A DNA stretch of 64,000 bases from positions 1,440,601-1,504,600 of the forward strand of contig NZ_CP090364.1 of the NCBI RefSeq assembly GCF_021432065.1, written 5' to 3'. Shown here piece by piece: positions 43,317 to 52,903 of the stretch (the stretch's first letter is position 1; each line of letters opens with the position of its first letter). The notes beneath the pieces were generated by a model. That model saw nothing but the letters and a program-made list of their open reading frames with translations, was not told the DNA's origin and made no database searches. This DNA is from Photobacterium sp. TLY01 (lineage in GTDB: Bacteria; Pseudomonadota; Gammaproteobacteria; Enterobacterales; Vibrionaceae). The position numbers were made by a program, and so were the translations under genes.

Positions 43317-44408
43317 TTATTTCTGCTCAGCCTGACTGTCGAGGTAGGCTTTATCGGCAATCAGCGTCCATTCACGGGCTTTTTCCAGATAGGCCGCTTG
43401 TGAATCCAGGATCTCTTTGGCCAGCGGATCATTCTTGGCCTGTTCTTCAAGCAACTCATCGTTGGCCTGACGAATGGCCGCCATAACGTCATCCGGGAAG
43501 TTCATCACTTTGATGTTGGGATATTCTTCCTTCATGGTTGACCAGTTCTCGGCACTGGCATGGGTATTTAAGATATACATGTCGTAGGCTGAGAGGCGCA
43601 TGGCTACGCGCAGAATTTCCTGCAGATCCGCAGGTAAACGCTCCCAGGATTGCTTGTTGACCAGAAACTGCAATTCAGTGGCAGGCTCATGCCAGCCGGT
43701 ATAGTAGTAAGGCGCGATTTTGTGGAAACCCATTCGCAGATCCAGACCTGGTCCCACCCATTCCAGCGCATCAATGGTACGGCGCTCAAGCGCTGTATAG
43801 AGTTCACCCGGCGCAATATTGGTTGGACTGGCGCCCAGTTTAGCCAGCACTTCACCGGCAAAGCCCGGAATACGGATTTTCAGACCTTTCAGATCGTCAA
43901 CTGTTTTGATTTCTTTCTGAAACCAACCACCCATCTGAACGCCTGTATTCCCCCCCGGAAATGACAACAAATTATGCGGGCCGTAGACTTTTTCCATCAG
44001 TTCCATACCGCCACCGTGATAGAACCAGGCATACTGTTCGGCCGCGACCATACCGAAGGGCATCGTGGAGAAATAAAGGGTATTCGGTACTTTGCCTTTC
44101 CAGTAGTAAGACGCCGAGTGGCCAATGTCATACTGGCCGGCTTTGACCATATCAAACACGCCCAGTGGCGCTTTGTGTTTATTGGCAGAATCGATGCGGA
44201 TCTGTAAACGACCATTGGACATTTTCTCTGCCATTTCGGCCATCGCTTTAGTGGTGTCACCAAAAATAGGGAAGTTTGCACCCCAGGTTTCGGCCAGTTT
44301 CAGGCGATAGACTTTCTCTGCGGAATAAGCGGCGGTACTGGAAAGTAAAACCGCAACCGTGCTGGCTGCCACCAGAGCATTGCGTACAGTGCGTGTTACC
44401 AGACTCAT
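43317..44408 (-). CDS. TRAP transporter substrate-binding protein (DctP family)
   Basis: 363-residue periplasmic protein with a signal peptide ending at TAAYSA. The sequence (ETWGANFPIFGDTTKAMAEMAEKMSNGRLQIRIDSANKHK in two parts, and GGWFQKEIKTVDDLKGLKIRIPGFAGEVLAKLG) fits the TakP / mannitol-chloroaromatic subgroup, whose studied members bind 2-oxoacids. The conserved Arg of the DLKGLKIR segment normally grips the substrate carboxylate. The exact ligand is unknown. First gene of the TRAP operon; GAGGA lies nine bases before ATG 44408. Confidence 0.9.
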   Translation of the reverse strand: MSLVTRTVRNALVAASTVAVLLSSTAAYSAEKVYRLKLAETWGANFPIFGDTTKAMAEMAEKMSNGRLQIRIDSANKHKAPLGVFDMVKAGQYDIGHSASYYWKGKVPNTLYFSTMPFGMVAAEQYAWFYHGGGMELMEKVYGPHNLLSFPGGNTGVQMGGWFQKEIKTVDDLKGLKIRIPGFAGEVLAKLGASPTNIAPGELYTALERRTIDALEWVGPGLDLRMGFHKIAPYYYTGWHEPATELQFLVNKQSWERLPADLQEILRVAMRLSAYDMYILNTHASAENWSTMKEEYPNIKVMNFPDDVMAAIRQANDELLEEQAKNDPLAKEILDSQAAYLEKAREWTLIADKAYLDSQAEQK

Positions 44409-44857
44409 GTTTCACGTCCTCATTGTTATTGTGGTAGCGGGATAATCCCTATGCAATCAAAGCATTAAACAAACTATAGGCATGAACAAGCGCAATAACA
44501 CGGATTGGACAGCAAATAAGAAAGGAATTAATCGCGACTAAAGTCGTAAGTATTATTACGTAAAATAGTCTTGATTCTGTGAGTAAGGGTTTGATTTTTA
44601 ATGAAATTAAAACTCGGCAATTTTGCATTTATTGCGTAAATTACTGAGAAAGGCCACAGGTAATTATGTTAACTATTTGTAATGGGTGTGAAGTGGCTCA
44701 CTTCAGGTTAAGCAGACAACACTTCACTTTGTGTCAACTGATGGCCGACTGGCGTTATCAGCATAAAGTCGTTACTATCACTTTGTATGTAATTTAAGCT
44801 GTTCGTCGTTGTTACGAACGTTTCGCTGTATGGCACGCAAAGAACCGAGGAGGGGAG
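44409..44857. other. Intergenic region between the TRAP operon and the DUF1289 gene
   Basis: 449 bp, AT-rich, no gene supported. It must contain the leftward TRAP promoter and the rightward DUF1289 promoter. Two short inverted repeats are seen: CGACTAAAGTCG (44536-44547) and TGAAGTG-GCT-CACTTCA (44689-44705). No confident -35/-10 or sigma-54 site was found. Confidence 0.4.
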
Positions 44858-45109
44858 ATGGAGCAATTAGAACTCTTTACAATTCCCAGCCCGTGTATTG
44901 GTGTTTGCCAGGTGAATAACAGAGGATATTGCAAAGGTTGTCTGAGGAACCGTGAAGAGCGGTTTCACTGGCAGGTCATGAGTAACGATCAGAAACGACA
45001 TGTGATTAAATTATGCCGACAGCGTTATCAGCGTTTGCTCAAGCGCAAGCGGGAACTGGAGATGCAGGCTGCGAATGAGTCAGCCAGTCCGCAGCAAGAT
45101 CTGTTCTAG
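44858..45109 (+). CDS. DUF1289 domain protein
   Basis: 83-residue basic protein. Four cysteines, C13, C17, C25 and C28 (SPCIGVCQVNNRGYCKGC), form the DUF1289 signature, which may bind a metal or an Fe-S cluster. The rest is a charged helix (QRYQRLLKRKRELEMQ). Function unknown. A strong ribosome site GAGGGGAG precedes ATG 44858. A bidirectional terminator follows. Confidence 0.88.
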   Translation: MEQLELFTIPSPCIGVCQVNNRGYCKGCLRNREERFHWQVMSNDQKRHVIKLCRQRYQRLLKRKRELEMQAANESASPQQDLF

Positions 45110-45141
45110 AATTTTCATGTCATGCCCAATCACCAGACACA

Positions 45142-45168
45142 AAAAAAGCGCCCTGAGGCGCTTTTTTC
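45142..45168. terminator. Bidirectional terminator between DUF1289 and rplY
   Basis: AAAAAAGCGCC and GGCGCTTTTTT form an 11-bp stem around CTGA. It serves the convergent DUF1289 gene and rplY. Confidence 0.92.
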
Positions 45169-45193
45169 TTCAGCGTTTTCACACCAACCGCAA

Positions 45194-45472
45194 TTAGATG
45201 CGGATGAAGTCCATGTGCTGAACTTTTGGCTTGAACGGGTGACGCTGGATGTCTTGTGGCTTAACGTTCACTTCTTTACCATCGATTACCAGAGTGATGG
45301 CATCGTAGAAGCCTTCTTTATCCATCTGGTTGATCACGTCATCGTGGTTCAGTTCGATAGAAATTGGTGCTTCAGTGCCACCGTAAACGATTGCAGGGAA
45401 CTTGTTAGCGTGACGCAGGCGGCGGCTCGCACCTTTACCCAGGTCTGAACGTACTTGTGCTTCAAATTTCAT
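45194..45472 (-). CDS. rplY: 50S ribosomal protein L25
   Basis: 92-residue short-form L25, which binds 5S rRNA. It starts [20 protein letters not shown] and ends [17 protein letters not shown], as in enterobacterial and Vibrio L25, and lacks the C-terminal CTC extension. Monocistronic with its own terminator. In E. coli rplY adjoins radD; here a TonB receptor gene sits between them. Confidence 0.96.
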   Translation of the reverse strand: MKFEAQVRSDLGKGASRRLRHANKFPAIVYGGTEAPISIELNHDDVINQMDKEGFYDAITLVIDGKEVNVKPQDIQRHPFKPKVQHMDFIRI

Positions 45473-45823
45473 AATACTTACTCTTTATTGAGTGAATGAA
45501 AGAATGGTAAGTCAATAATGCGACCTTACTGACTACCCTCAAATCGAGCGCGGATACTAACACTCAAGTCTGCTGTAAACAAGCATATTTTCAGAAATCC
45601 CTCAATCACCTCGGAAGCAGGCACTTCATACAGCATTTTCCAACCATAGCTGTTTCTATTATTCAATGAGATTAATCAAACTAGTTTCATAATTTGGACT
45701 TAGTTCCAATAAATTTAGCTAACTGTGATCTAAATAGCATTGAGATTGATAGTAATTATCATTTGTTTTTGTATAATCGTGTCACTAACAAATTTGAATG
45801 ATAAAAAATTGATAGCAGGGTTT
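45473..45823. promoter_or_regulatory. rplY / TonB receptor divergent region with a Fur-box-like site
   Basis: 351 bp with no gene. The Fur-box-like TTGATAGTAATTATCATTT lies at 45746-45764, with the near-palindrome TGATAGTAATTATCA at its core. A good -10 TATAAT follows at 45772-45777, so the site would cover the -35 region and block transcription of the receptor gene when iron is plentiful. The leftward side holds the rplY leader. Confidence 0.75.
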
Positions 45824-47977
45824 ATGAATCACAAACAACTTTCACTGATTGCCAGTTCTGTATTGCTGGCCCTTTCTCCTTCATTGCATGCTCAGGAAAA
45901 AAAAGCGTACACAGATGAAATTGTGGTCACAGCCACACGAACCGAACAAAGTATTAAAGATGTTCCGGGTTCTGTATCAAAGATTACCGCTGAAGATATG
46001 GAAAAGAACCTGGCCAATGATCTGCAAGATGCCCTGAAATATGAGCCCGGTGTTCAGGTAAATGGCAATGGCCGCTTCGGGATTTCTGATTTCACGGTGC
46101 GTGGTGTTTCCGGCAATCGCGTGAAAGTGATGGTTGATAATGTGGAGCAACCGGCGGGTTATAACCCGGGTGCTGACCAGATGCGAAAATTCTCGAACGG
46201 TATTGAAATTGACACGCTTACCGCGATAGAAGTCAGTAAAGGTCCTGGCTCAAGCCTGTACGGAAGTGATGCCATGGGGGGGACAGTCTTGCTGAGAACG
46301 AAAAATCCTGAAGATGTAATACAGACTGGAGAGAACAATCATCTGGCTGTCAAAACTGGTTATGCGAGCGACAGTGATCAATACAAAGCAACCGTTGAAG
46401 CGGCGAACCGTACCGGTGCTGTAGAGAGCCTGCTGATTTATACCTACCGTGATGGTAAAGAAACAGAAACACATGGTGATGGTGCAGACATTGAAGGTCT
46501 GGACCGCGGTCAGGCTGATCCCCTGACGTTCGCCTCTCACAATCTTTTAGGCAAAGTCTACGTTCAGCTGAACGACGCCAACCGCGTTGGTTTCGTTGCT
46601 GAATACTTTAACCGCGACACTGACACTCAGATACTGAGTCGTGAAAATTATGACGCTGGTGGCGGTTTCATGCCGGGTTACGTTTATACCAACGTTAAAG
46701 GTCATGACGAAGATGATCGTATCCGGCTTGGGTTGAACCATGAATGGCAAGCAGATAACACTGCATTTGATACGCTGAACTGGGCGCTGAACTGGCAGCA
46801 GAGTGAAAGTAAACACGATAACTATGACCACACAGGAGCGAACGGGAATCGTAACCGATATCGTGCCGGTGAAGATTCAAGCACCCAGTTTGATGCCCAG
46901 TTTAATAAAATCATTGCATTGGCTACGACTCGCCATGAGCTGACCTATGGTCTGAATGCGGTGAAAAATGAATTTGAACTGGATTATAAAAACTATTCGT
47001 TAGACACAGGGGACGTGACCCCGGGACCGGTCGAAGTGCCAAATGCAGAATCTGTGAAGTATGGTCTTTTCCTGCAGGATCAGCTGTATTTGATGCAAGA
47101 GCAACTGGTGGTGACTGCCGGTATCCGCTACGACAACTATCAGGCCGAACCAGCTGCCTCTTCGGGTTTGGACAAGCATGAAAGTGATGCGGTTACCGGC
47201 CGTCTTGGCGCGGTTTATCACTGGAATGAGTCGTTCAATACGTATGCTCAAATCAGTCAGGGCTTCCGCTCACCGTCGATCGGTGAAATGTATGAAGACA
47301 AAGACAACAGCATGTTTGGCTATAAGATTGTTTCAAATCCGGATCTGAAGCCAGAGAAGAGCATTGCCTATGAAATTGGCGCAAGGTCTCAGGGTCGCAT
47401 CGGTGCAATGAATGTCGCGGCTTTCTACAATGATTACAAAGATTTCATTGTGAGCAGCACGGAAGAAGTGAATTCGATTGAAGTGACCACGAACGCTAAC
47501 CTGGATGCAGCCAAGATTTATGGTGTCGAGTTTGGTGCAGAAGTTTGGCTGGATGAAGCGCTGAGTGCGCCTTATGGCACTTATGCCAAACTTTCTCTTG
47601 CCTATCAGGAGGGCGAGGACAAGAAAACAGGAGACTCTCTGGATTCAGTTGCACCGTTCACTTCTGTGGTTGGTTTAGGGTATGACGCGCCAAGCGGTGT
47701 CTGGGGCAGCGAGATTAATGCAATGTATGTCGCGTCGAAAACTGGCGATGACTGGACCGATGAAAATGTCGATGCACCCAGTTACACAGTGGTTGATCTG
47801 ACGACCTATTACACGCCGACAGAGAACCTGGTACTCCGTGCTGGCCTGTTTAACGCATTTGATAAAAAATACTGGCGTTATCAGGATGTTGACGGTTTGA
47901 CAGCCAGTACGAGTGGTTTAGATCGCAGAACACAGCCAGGCCGTAATTGGGGTGTGAATCTGGACTACGCATTCTGA
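45824..47977 (+). CDS. TonB-dependent haem/haemoglobin receptor family protein, HutA-like
   Basis: 718-residue outer-membrane receptor. Signal peptide to about residue 24 (LSPSLHA), TonB box DEIVVTATR, plug domain to about 160, then a 22-strand barrel ending in phenylalanine. It belongs to the haemoglobin/transferrin/lactoferrin receptor family: FRSP near 480 and NPDL near 504 correspond to the FRAP and NPNL boxes of haem receptors, but no histidine lies between them, where HemR-type receptors have a haem ligand. ATG 45824 gives a clean signal peptide. A Fur-like box precedes the promoter. It probably feeds the hutBCD system about 30 kb away; ligand unproven. Confidence 0.85.
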   Translation: MNHKQLSLIASSVLLALSPSLHAQEKKAYTDEIVVTATRTEQSIKDVPGSVSKITAEDMEKNLANDLQDALKYEPGVQVNGNGRFGISDFTVRGVSGNRVKVMVDNVEQPAGYNPGADQMRKFSNGIEIDTLTAIEVSKGPGSSLYGSDAMGGTVLLRTKNPEDVIQTGENNHLAVKTGYASDSDQYKATVEAANRTGAVESLLIYTYRDGKETETHGDGADIEGLDRGQADPLTFASHNLLGKVYVQLNDANRVGFVAEYFNRDTDTQILSRENYDAGGGFMPGYVYTNVKGHDEDDRIRLGLNHEWQADNTAFDTLNWALNWQQSESKHDNYDHTGANGNRNRYRAGEDSSTQFDAQFNKIIALATTRHELTYGLNAVKNEFELDYKNYSLDTGDVTPGPVEVPNAESVKYGLFLQDQLYLMQEQLVVTAGIRYDNYQAEPAASSGLDKHESDAVTGRLGAVYHWNESFNTYAQISQGFRSPSIGEMYEDKDNSMFGYKIVSNPDLKPEKSIAYEIGARSQGRIGAMNVAAFYNDYKDFIVSSTEEVNSIEVTTNANLDAAKIYGVEFGAEVWLDEALSAPYGTYAKLSLAYQEGEDKKTGDSLDSVAPFTSVVGLGYDAPSGVWGSEINAMYVASKTGDDWTDENVDAPSYTVVDLTTYYTPTENLVLRAGLFNAFDKKYWRYQDVDGLTASTSGLDRRTQPGRNWGVNLDYAF

Positions 47978-48005
47978 TTGTTGAAGAAAAACACTGCCTG
48001 AATTG

Positions 48006-48034
48006 AGCCGCACACTACTGTGCGGCTTTTTTTC
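48006..48034 (+). terminator. Terminator of the TonB receptor gene
   Basis: AGCCGCACA and TGTGCGGCT form a 9-bp stem around CTAC, followed by seven T. Confidence 0.92.
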
Positions 48035-48047
48035 TGCTATACCAGAC

Positions 48048-49790
48048 TTACTGTTTGTATTGATCCAGGTCGAACAACTTATCCCGGATTGCCCAGAAGC
48101 GGCCGCTTTTGCGGGCAATAATGATTTCCGGCGGGCGCAGCCGGTGTTCGTTGCTGGCTACTTTGGTGGGCGCGGTCTCGGTAAAGGGCCGATGGCGGTC
48201 GACCAGATGCGGATTGATGAATTTCTTCAGGAATTCTGATTTCTGGGTTTTGTTCGTCAGCTGCCAGATTTCACTGATCTGGCCGTCCTCTTCACTGAAA
48301 TAGGTCACTTTCAGCTGAGGCTTGCCGTACTGGTTCTTCCCCGGTTCCAGTTGCATGTCGGTACACTTCATGATCATCGCATCTTTGAGTTTCAGCGCGT
48401 CACGCAGTTTTTTGTCCGGATCGACCATCACCGCATCGCACTGATGACAGCGCCGGGCAGCAATATCGTTGTCTGCACCGCATTCCTCACAGTATTTGGC
48501 ACGAAAACGGTAGCCACACTCTTCCCGCTCACCGGTGTCATCATCTTCAAAATAGCCCTGACAACGACGGCCATAATGTTCTATCAGAAAACCGGCCGGG
48601 TCGAGCTTTCCCCAGAAGCTGTTTTTAAAGCCGCAAGCCGGGCAGGGCACCATAATGACTTCACTACTACTGTCTGGTTTGGGATCACCGACTTCCGGCT
48701 GATACAGGTCATAACAGTTCCCGGCATATTCGAGTACCAGGCAGTCTGTTTTTCCTTCGGCCAGCCGCAAACCACGACCAACAATCTGCTGGTAGAGGCT
48801 GATAGACTCGGTCGGGCGCAGGATTGCAATCAGATCCACATGCGGGGCATCAAAGCCTGTGGTGAGTACAGAGACATTCACCAGAAATTTGATCTGTTGG
48901 TTTTTGAAATCTGTGATAATCCGGTCCCGCTCTTCAAGCGGGGTATCGCCGACCACAAGTGCGGCAGATTCGTTGGCCAGATATCCCATGATCTCTTTGG
49001 CGTGATTCACCGTAGAAGCGAAGATCATCACGCCTTTACGATCTTTAGCATAATCAATGACTTGATCAATAATCATGGGTGTCGCGCGTGCGGATTTGGC
49101 AATCACAGCGTCCAGATCCGCTTCACGGTAATGACCATGATTGGCAGGTTTGAGGCTGGAAAAATCGTACCCGATGACGGCCATATCCATGATTTTGGGT
49201 TCGGTCAGGAAGCCTTCATCCAGCAGATAGCGGATCGGCAGTTCAAAAATGCAGTCACGAAAGAAGCGATCCTGCTCGGTACGCACCTGACCGCGGGTGT
49301 GATATTTGTAGATCCAGCCCATACCCAGCCGGTAGGGTGTGGCGGTCAGTCCCAGAATCTTGATGCCGGCATTGATGGCCTGAAGGTGCTGGATCACACG
49401 CTGGTAAGCACTGTTTTCATCGTCCGGCACGCGGTGGCATTCATCGATGACCAGCAAAGAAAATTCTGCATCAAACTGATCCAGACTGTTCACCATCGAC
49501 TGCACAGAAGCAAAAACGACTTGCTGGTCCGTTTCTTTTCGCCCTAATCCGGCAGAAAAAATTGATGCCTTTAAGCCGTAGCTTTCATACTTGGCATGAT
49601 TTTGCTCGACCAGCTCTTTGACGTGCGTCAGCACCAGCACCCGGCCACGGGCTATCCGGGCCAGCTCGGCAATCACCAGGCTTTTCCCGGCACCGGTTGG
49701 CAGCGCCAGCACGGCCGGTGTGCTGTGTTTACGAAAATAGTGCACTGTGGCTTTCACACAGTCTTGCTGATAAGGACGCAGGGTATACAT
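48048..49790 (-). CDS. radD: RadD-type superfamily 2 DNA helicase
   Basis: 580-residue ATPase of the RadD (YejH) family, which assists recombination repair with RecA and SSB. Walker A PTGAGKS (31-37), DECH box at 116-119, motif III-like GLTATPYRLG, motif VI QQIVGRGLRLA, and a C-terminal zinc-ribbon set of cysteines (CPAC, CQGYF, CGYRF, CEECGADND, CHQC). ATG 49790 (MYTLRPYQQ) aligns with E. coli MIFTLRPYQQ and gives the same length; the longer frame to 49904 has an unlikely N-terminus. Neighbours rplY, rsuA and bcr match the E. coli region. Confidence 0.93.
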   Translation of the reverse strand: MYTLRPYQQDCVKATVHYFRKHSTPAVLALPTGAGKSLVIAELARIARGRVLVLTHVKELVEQNHAKYESYGLKASIFSAGLGRKETDQQVVFASVQSMVNSLDQFDAEFSLLVIDECHRVPDDENSAYQRVIQHLQAINAGIKILGLTATPYRLGMGWIYKYHTRGQVRTEQDRFFRDCIFELPIRYLLDEGFLTEPKIMDMAVIGYDFSSLKPANHGHYREADLDAVIAKSARATPMIIDQVIDYAKDRKGVMIFASTVNHAKEIMGYLANESAALVVGDTPLEERDRIITDFKNQQIKFLVNVSVLTTGFDAPHVDLIAILRPTESISLYQQIVGRGLRLAEGKTDCLVLEYAGNCYDLYQPEVGDPKPDSSSEVIMVPCPACGFKNSFWGKLDPAGFLIEHYGRRCQGYFEDDDTGEREECGYRFRAKYCEECGADNDIAARRCHQCDAVMVDPDKKLRDALKLKDAMIMKCTDMQLEPGKNQYGKPQLKVTYFSEEDGQISEIWQLTNKTQKSEFLKKFINPHLVDRHRPFTETAPTKVASNEHRLRPPEIIIARKSGRFWAIRDKLFDLDQYKQ

Positions 49791-49911
49791 GGATTTGACT
49801 TGATTGATAAACAGCGCAGAGGAGTGTAACGGCTTTAAACTGTGGGAGACAAGTTTTGGTGGAAGGGTGGCATCAGGGCCCGGAGTGCAGAGCCCTGTTT
49901 TCAAGTCAGAT

Positions 49912-50406
49912 TCAGGAAGCCATATTCAGTGGCAATTTTGACGGTTTGATGGTTTTGGTCATCATGCAGAACTGGCGGCGCGGAATAAAATCATGCTTCT
50001 CATAGAAGCTGCGGGCGCCTTTGTTACCAATGTTTACTTCCAAAGTCAGTGCATGGACACCGGCTTCTGCGCAATGGCGTTCAATCTGAGGCATCAGCTC
50101 GGTACCAATCCCTTGCTGGCGCCATTCGGATTTCAGATAGAACTGATCAATCAGGGCGATTCGTCCGCCGTGCTCAAGGCTGAAGCTGTAACTCAGAATA
50201 ATATGCCCGGCAATCATGGTATTGCCTTCGTGTTCAACTTCAATAAACCAAACCTGACCCAGTTCAGGATTGTTCAACATCTGGTGCACTGCCTGTGTGG
50301 TTTGCTCGCGCTTTTGTGGCAGGACTTCGTATTCAAAGAGTTCCCCAACTAGTGTAAGCAGCATGTCCACAGAAGACAGGCTAGGCGCTACAAGTGAGAT
50401 GTTCAT
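49912..50406 (-). CDS. GNAT-family N-acetyltransferase
   Basis: 164-residue acetyltransferase. The acetyl-CoA loop is EWRQQGIGTELM (Q/R-x-x-G-x-G/A), followed by the NIGNKGARSFYEKHDF block typical of GNAT enzymes. The target is unknown. It starts 8 bp after the longer reading of radD and 121 bp before the preferred radD start, so both may share a leftward transcript. Confidence 0.85.
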   Translation of the reverse strand: MNISLVAPSLSSVDMLLTLVGELFEYEVLPQKREQTTQAVHQMLNNPELGQVWFIEVEHEGNTMIAGHIILSYSFSLEHGGRIALIDQFYLKSEWRQQGIGTELMPQIERHCAEAGVHALTLEVNIGNKGARSFYEKHDFIPRRQFCMMTKTIKPSKLPLNMAS

Positions 50407-50686
50407 AAGTCAACCTTAGTTGTTCGGTGTTTTGATGGCACAGTGATGAGTTGTTCAAGGTGTTTATACGGATAACATATGCCCTCTGTCTATAAGTGAA
50501 GACCGTGAAAATGGATAAATGTTCTACTTTTTGAGCTTAGTGGCAGTTCAGGCAATGCAATGTAAAAATTTGTGATCAGAGGTTGCAATTAGTGATATCG
50601 CTCCAGCTGGCTCAGGTTTGAGATTTCACGTGCAACACGCAGGCCAGCTTTTTATAATGGCGCTTTTGCACCACGCGGAGCCTGCA

Positions 50687-51376
50687 ATGCGGCTTGATAA
50701 ATTTTTATGTACCGCCCTGGGAATTACCCGTAAGGAAGCCGGTAAAATACTCAAAGAAAAAAGAGTAGAAGTGAATGGTGAGATCGTCAAAAACGGTGCA
50801 CTGAAAATCACGGATGACTGTGACGTTGAGTTTGATGGCAACTCGCTGCACATGACGGGCCCGAAATATTTTATGCTGAACAAGCCTCAGGGCTATGTGT
50901 GTTCGCATGTGGATGATTTTAATCCGACCGTTTTTGTCTTGTTAGATGAAGTCAGTCCGGAAAAACTGCATGTGGCGGGCAGACTGGACGCAGATACCAC
51001 AGGTTTGGTGCTGCTGACGGATGATGGTCAGTGGTCGCACCGTATTACGTCGCCACGTCACGTCTGCGAGAAAGTGTACTATGTGGAAACGGCCGATCCG
51101 ATTCCAGCCTCAGCAATCAATGAGTTCGCCGAAGGGGTACAGCTGCGCGGTGAGAAAGAACTGACCCGGCCGGCAAAACTGGAGATTCTTGAGGAGTGCG
51201 CGGCTCTGATCACTATCTCTGAAGGGAAATACCATCAGGTGAAACGTATGTTTGCGGCAATCGGCAATAAAGTAGTGGCGTTACACCGCGAGCAGGTTGG
51301 CGCTGTCGTGCTGGATGAGAATCTTGAACCTGGTGAATATCGTCCCCTCACCGAAGAAGAAATCGCCAGCTTTTAA
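50687..51376 (+). CDS. rsuA: 16S rRNA pseudouridine-516 synthase RsuA
   Basis: 229-residue RNA-modifying enzyme: S4-like RNA-binding domain at the N-terminus ([23 protein letters not shown] across 1-23) and a pseudouridine synthase domain with catalytic D101 in [10 protein letters not shown]. It isomerises U516 of 16S rRNA. ATG 50687 has GGAG six bases upstream and an excellent -10 TATAAT at 50653-50658. The next gene, bcr, is also its neighbour in E. coli. Confidence 0.95.
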   Translation: MRLDKFLCTALGITRKEAGKILKEKRVEVNGEIVKNGALKITDDCDVEFDGNSLHMTGPKYFMLNKPQGYVCSHVDDFNPTVFVLLDEVSPEKLHVAGRLDADTTGLVLLTDDGQWSHRITSPRHVCEKVYYVETADPIPASAINEFAEGVQLRGEKELTRPAKLEILEECAALITISEGKYHQVKRMFAAIGNKVVALHREQVGAVVLDENLEPGEYRPLTEEEIASF

Positions 51377-51680
51377 TCTGTCAGGGCTTAACAATTTAGT
51401 GGCATCGTTTGAGGCGTCGGCTCTGTGTGGGTATCGGCGCCTTTTTCATGCCTGTGATTCACTCTGTTCCGGTTGCCCGAGAAAAACAGCGAAACTTCGC
51501 TGTCAGGCAACATCGTTACGATTTTTTGGTCAATACTTGAACTTTGTGATAACGTACGTCACAATTTTTCGCTAGTACACCATAAAAAGAAACTTATCAT
51601 TTCCTGTCGGGAAAGATTTAAGTAGCGGAAATTGTCGTACAATCACTCCCTTTCCTTTTCAATATGCTAATAAGTGGTTT
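51377..51680. other. Intergenic region between rsuA and bcr
   Basis: 304 bp. It contains the rsuA terminator (51411-51447) and an inverted repeat TTGTGA/TCACAA (51544-51549 and 51559-51564) with ACGTACGT inside. The spacing of the repeat is three bases too long for a CRP site. It could be an operator for bcr. Nothing else was recognised. Confidence 0.45.
51411..51447 (+). terminator. Terminator of rsuA
   Basis: AGGCGTCGG pairs imperfectly with TCGGCGCCT around a loop of about 12 nt and is followed by TTTTTC. Confidence 0.7.
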
Positions 51681-52871
51681 ATGAATAAATCTGACAGTCC
51701 TGGCCTGAGCTTTTCGCTGATCCTCATTCTGGGGGCAATTGCCGCACTCACCCCGCTGGCGATTGATATGTATCTGCCTGCGATGCCAACGATCGCCAAA
51801 GACCTGGGCGTGAGTCCCAGTCTGGTGCAGGTAACCCTGACAGCGTATACCGCAGGCTTTGCTGTTGGACAGTTGATTCATGGCCCGCTTTCAGACAGTT
51901 ACGGTCGCCGCCCGATCCTGATAATCGGTGTCATGCTCTTTGCGCTGGCGGCCGTAGTCAGTGCCATGAGCCATAATATCAATGAACTGACCTGGATCCG
52001 TGCCGCGCAAGGCTTTGCCGGTGCCTCTGCCGCCGTGATCATCCAGGCACTGGTGCGGGATATGTTTGAACGGGAAGAGTTTGCCCGCACCATGTCGTTT
52101 GTCACCTTAGTCATGACGATTGCCCCTCTGGCTGCACCCATGATAGGTGGTTATCTGTCGGTCTGGTTCGGCTGGCGCTCCATTTTCTGGTTCCTGGCAC
52201 TGGTTTCCGTGATTGTCATTCTGGCCGTGTTGAAAATGATCCCCGAAACCCTGCCGGCCGAGAAACGACTGCCGTTTCATTTAGGATCCACTCTCCGAAA
52301 TTATGCACGTATGCTGATATCCGGCCCCGCGCTCGGTTTGGTGGTGAGCAGCGGTTTTTCGTTTGCGGGCATGTTCGTATTCCTGACTGTCGGCTCATTT
52401 GTGTACATCGATCTTTACCAGGTCAGTACGGAAAACTTTGGTTTGTTATTCGGACTGAACGTGATCTGCCTGATTGTCATGACCACTTTAAATGGCAAAC
52501 TCGTTCGCAAAATGGGCTCGCACTTTATGCTGCGTTTGGGCCTGATCATTCAGCTGGTGGCCGGGGCAGGGCTGATTGCAGGGCAAGTGCTTGAACTGGG
52601 TCTGTGGGGCGTCGTTGTGCCTGTGATGCTGTTTGTGGGCGCAATTTCTACTGTTGCCAGTAATTCAATGGCTTGTTTGTTAGCCAAGTATCCGCACATG
52701 GCGGGTACGGCGTCGTCTTTGGCTGGTACAATGCGCTTCGGCACAGGGACTGTGGTGGGTGGTATTGTCGCAGCGATGCCGGATACCACAGCCTGGCCGC
52801 TGGCAGGCACGATGGCCGCTTGCGCCGTGTTGGCCTGCTTGTTTTATTGGGGACTGGCGAAAGACGCCTGA
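51681..52871 (+). CDS. bcr: Bcr/CflA-family drug exporter
   Basis: 396-residue, 12-helix MFS drug/proton antiporter. The first helix has IDMYLPAMPTIAKDLG and motif A GPLSDSYGRRP. The RAAQGFAGASAAVIIQALVRDMF segment is characteristic of Bcr, which in E. coli gives resistance to bicyclomycin and sulfonamides. The gene follows rsuA as in E. coli, which supports the name. Confidence 0.9.
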   Translation: MNKSDSPGLSFSLILILGAIAALTPLAIDMYLPAMPTIAKDLGVSPSLVQVTLTAYTAGFAVGQLIHGPLSDSYGRRPILIIGVMLFALAAVVSAMSHNINELTWIRAAQGFAGASAAVIIQALVRDMFEREEFARTMSFVTLVMTIAPLAAPMIGGYLSVWFGWRSIFWFLALVSVIVILAVLKMIPETLPAEKRLPFHLGSTLRNYARMLISGPALGLVVSSGFSFAGMFVFLTVGSFVYIDLYQVSTENFGLLFGLNVICLIVMTTLNGKLVRKMGSHFMLRLGLIIQLVAGAGLIAGQVLELGLWGVVVPVMLFVGAISTVASNSMACLLAKYPHMAGTASSLAGTMRFGTGTVVGGIVAAMPDTTAWPLAGTMAACAVLACLFYWGLAKDA

Positions 52872-52903
52872 TACCTGTGATTGACTAAGAGTATCTGAAA
52901 GTA

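Noticed and set aside
48351-49547. Long open frame of 398 codons on the plus strand
   Set aside because: It lies opposite radD, which has full helicase motifs. The translated product has no recognisable family and no ribosome site.
51544-51564. CRP-like site TTGTGA...TCACAA upstream of bcr
   Set aside because: The half-sites TGTGA and TCACA are nine bases apart, not six. Kept only as an unspecified inverted repeat.
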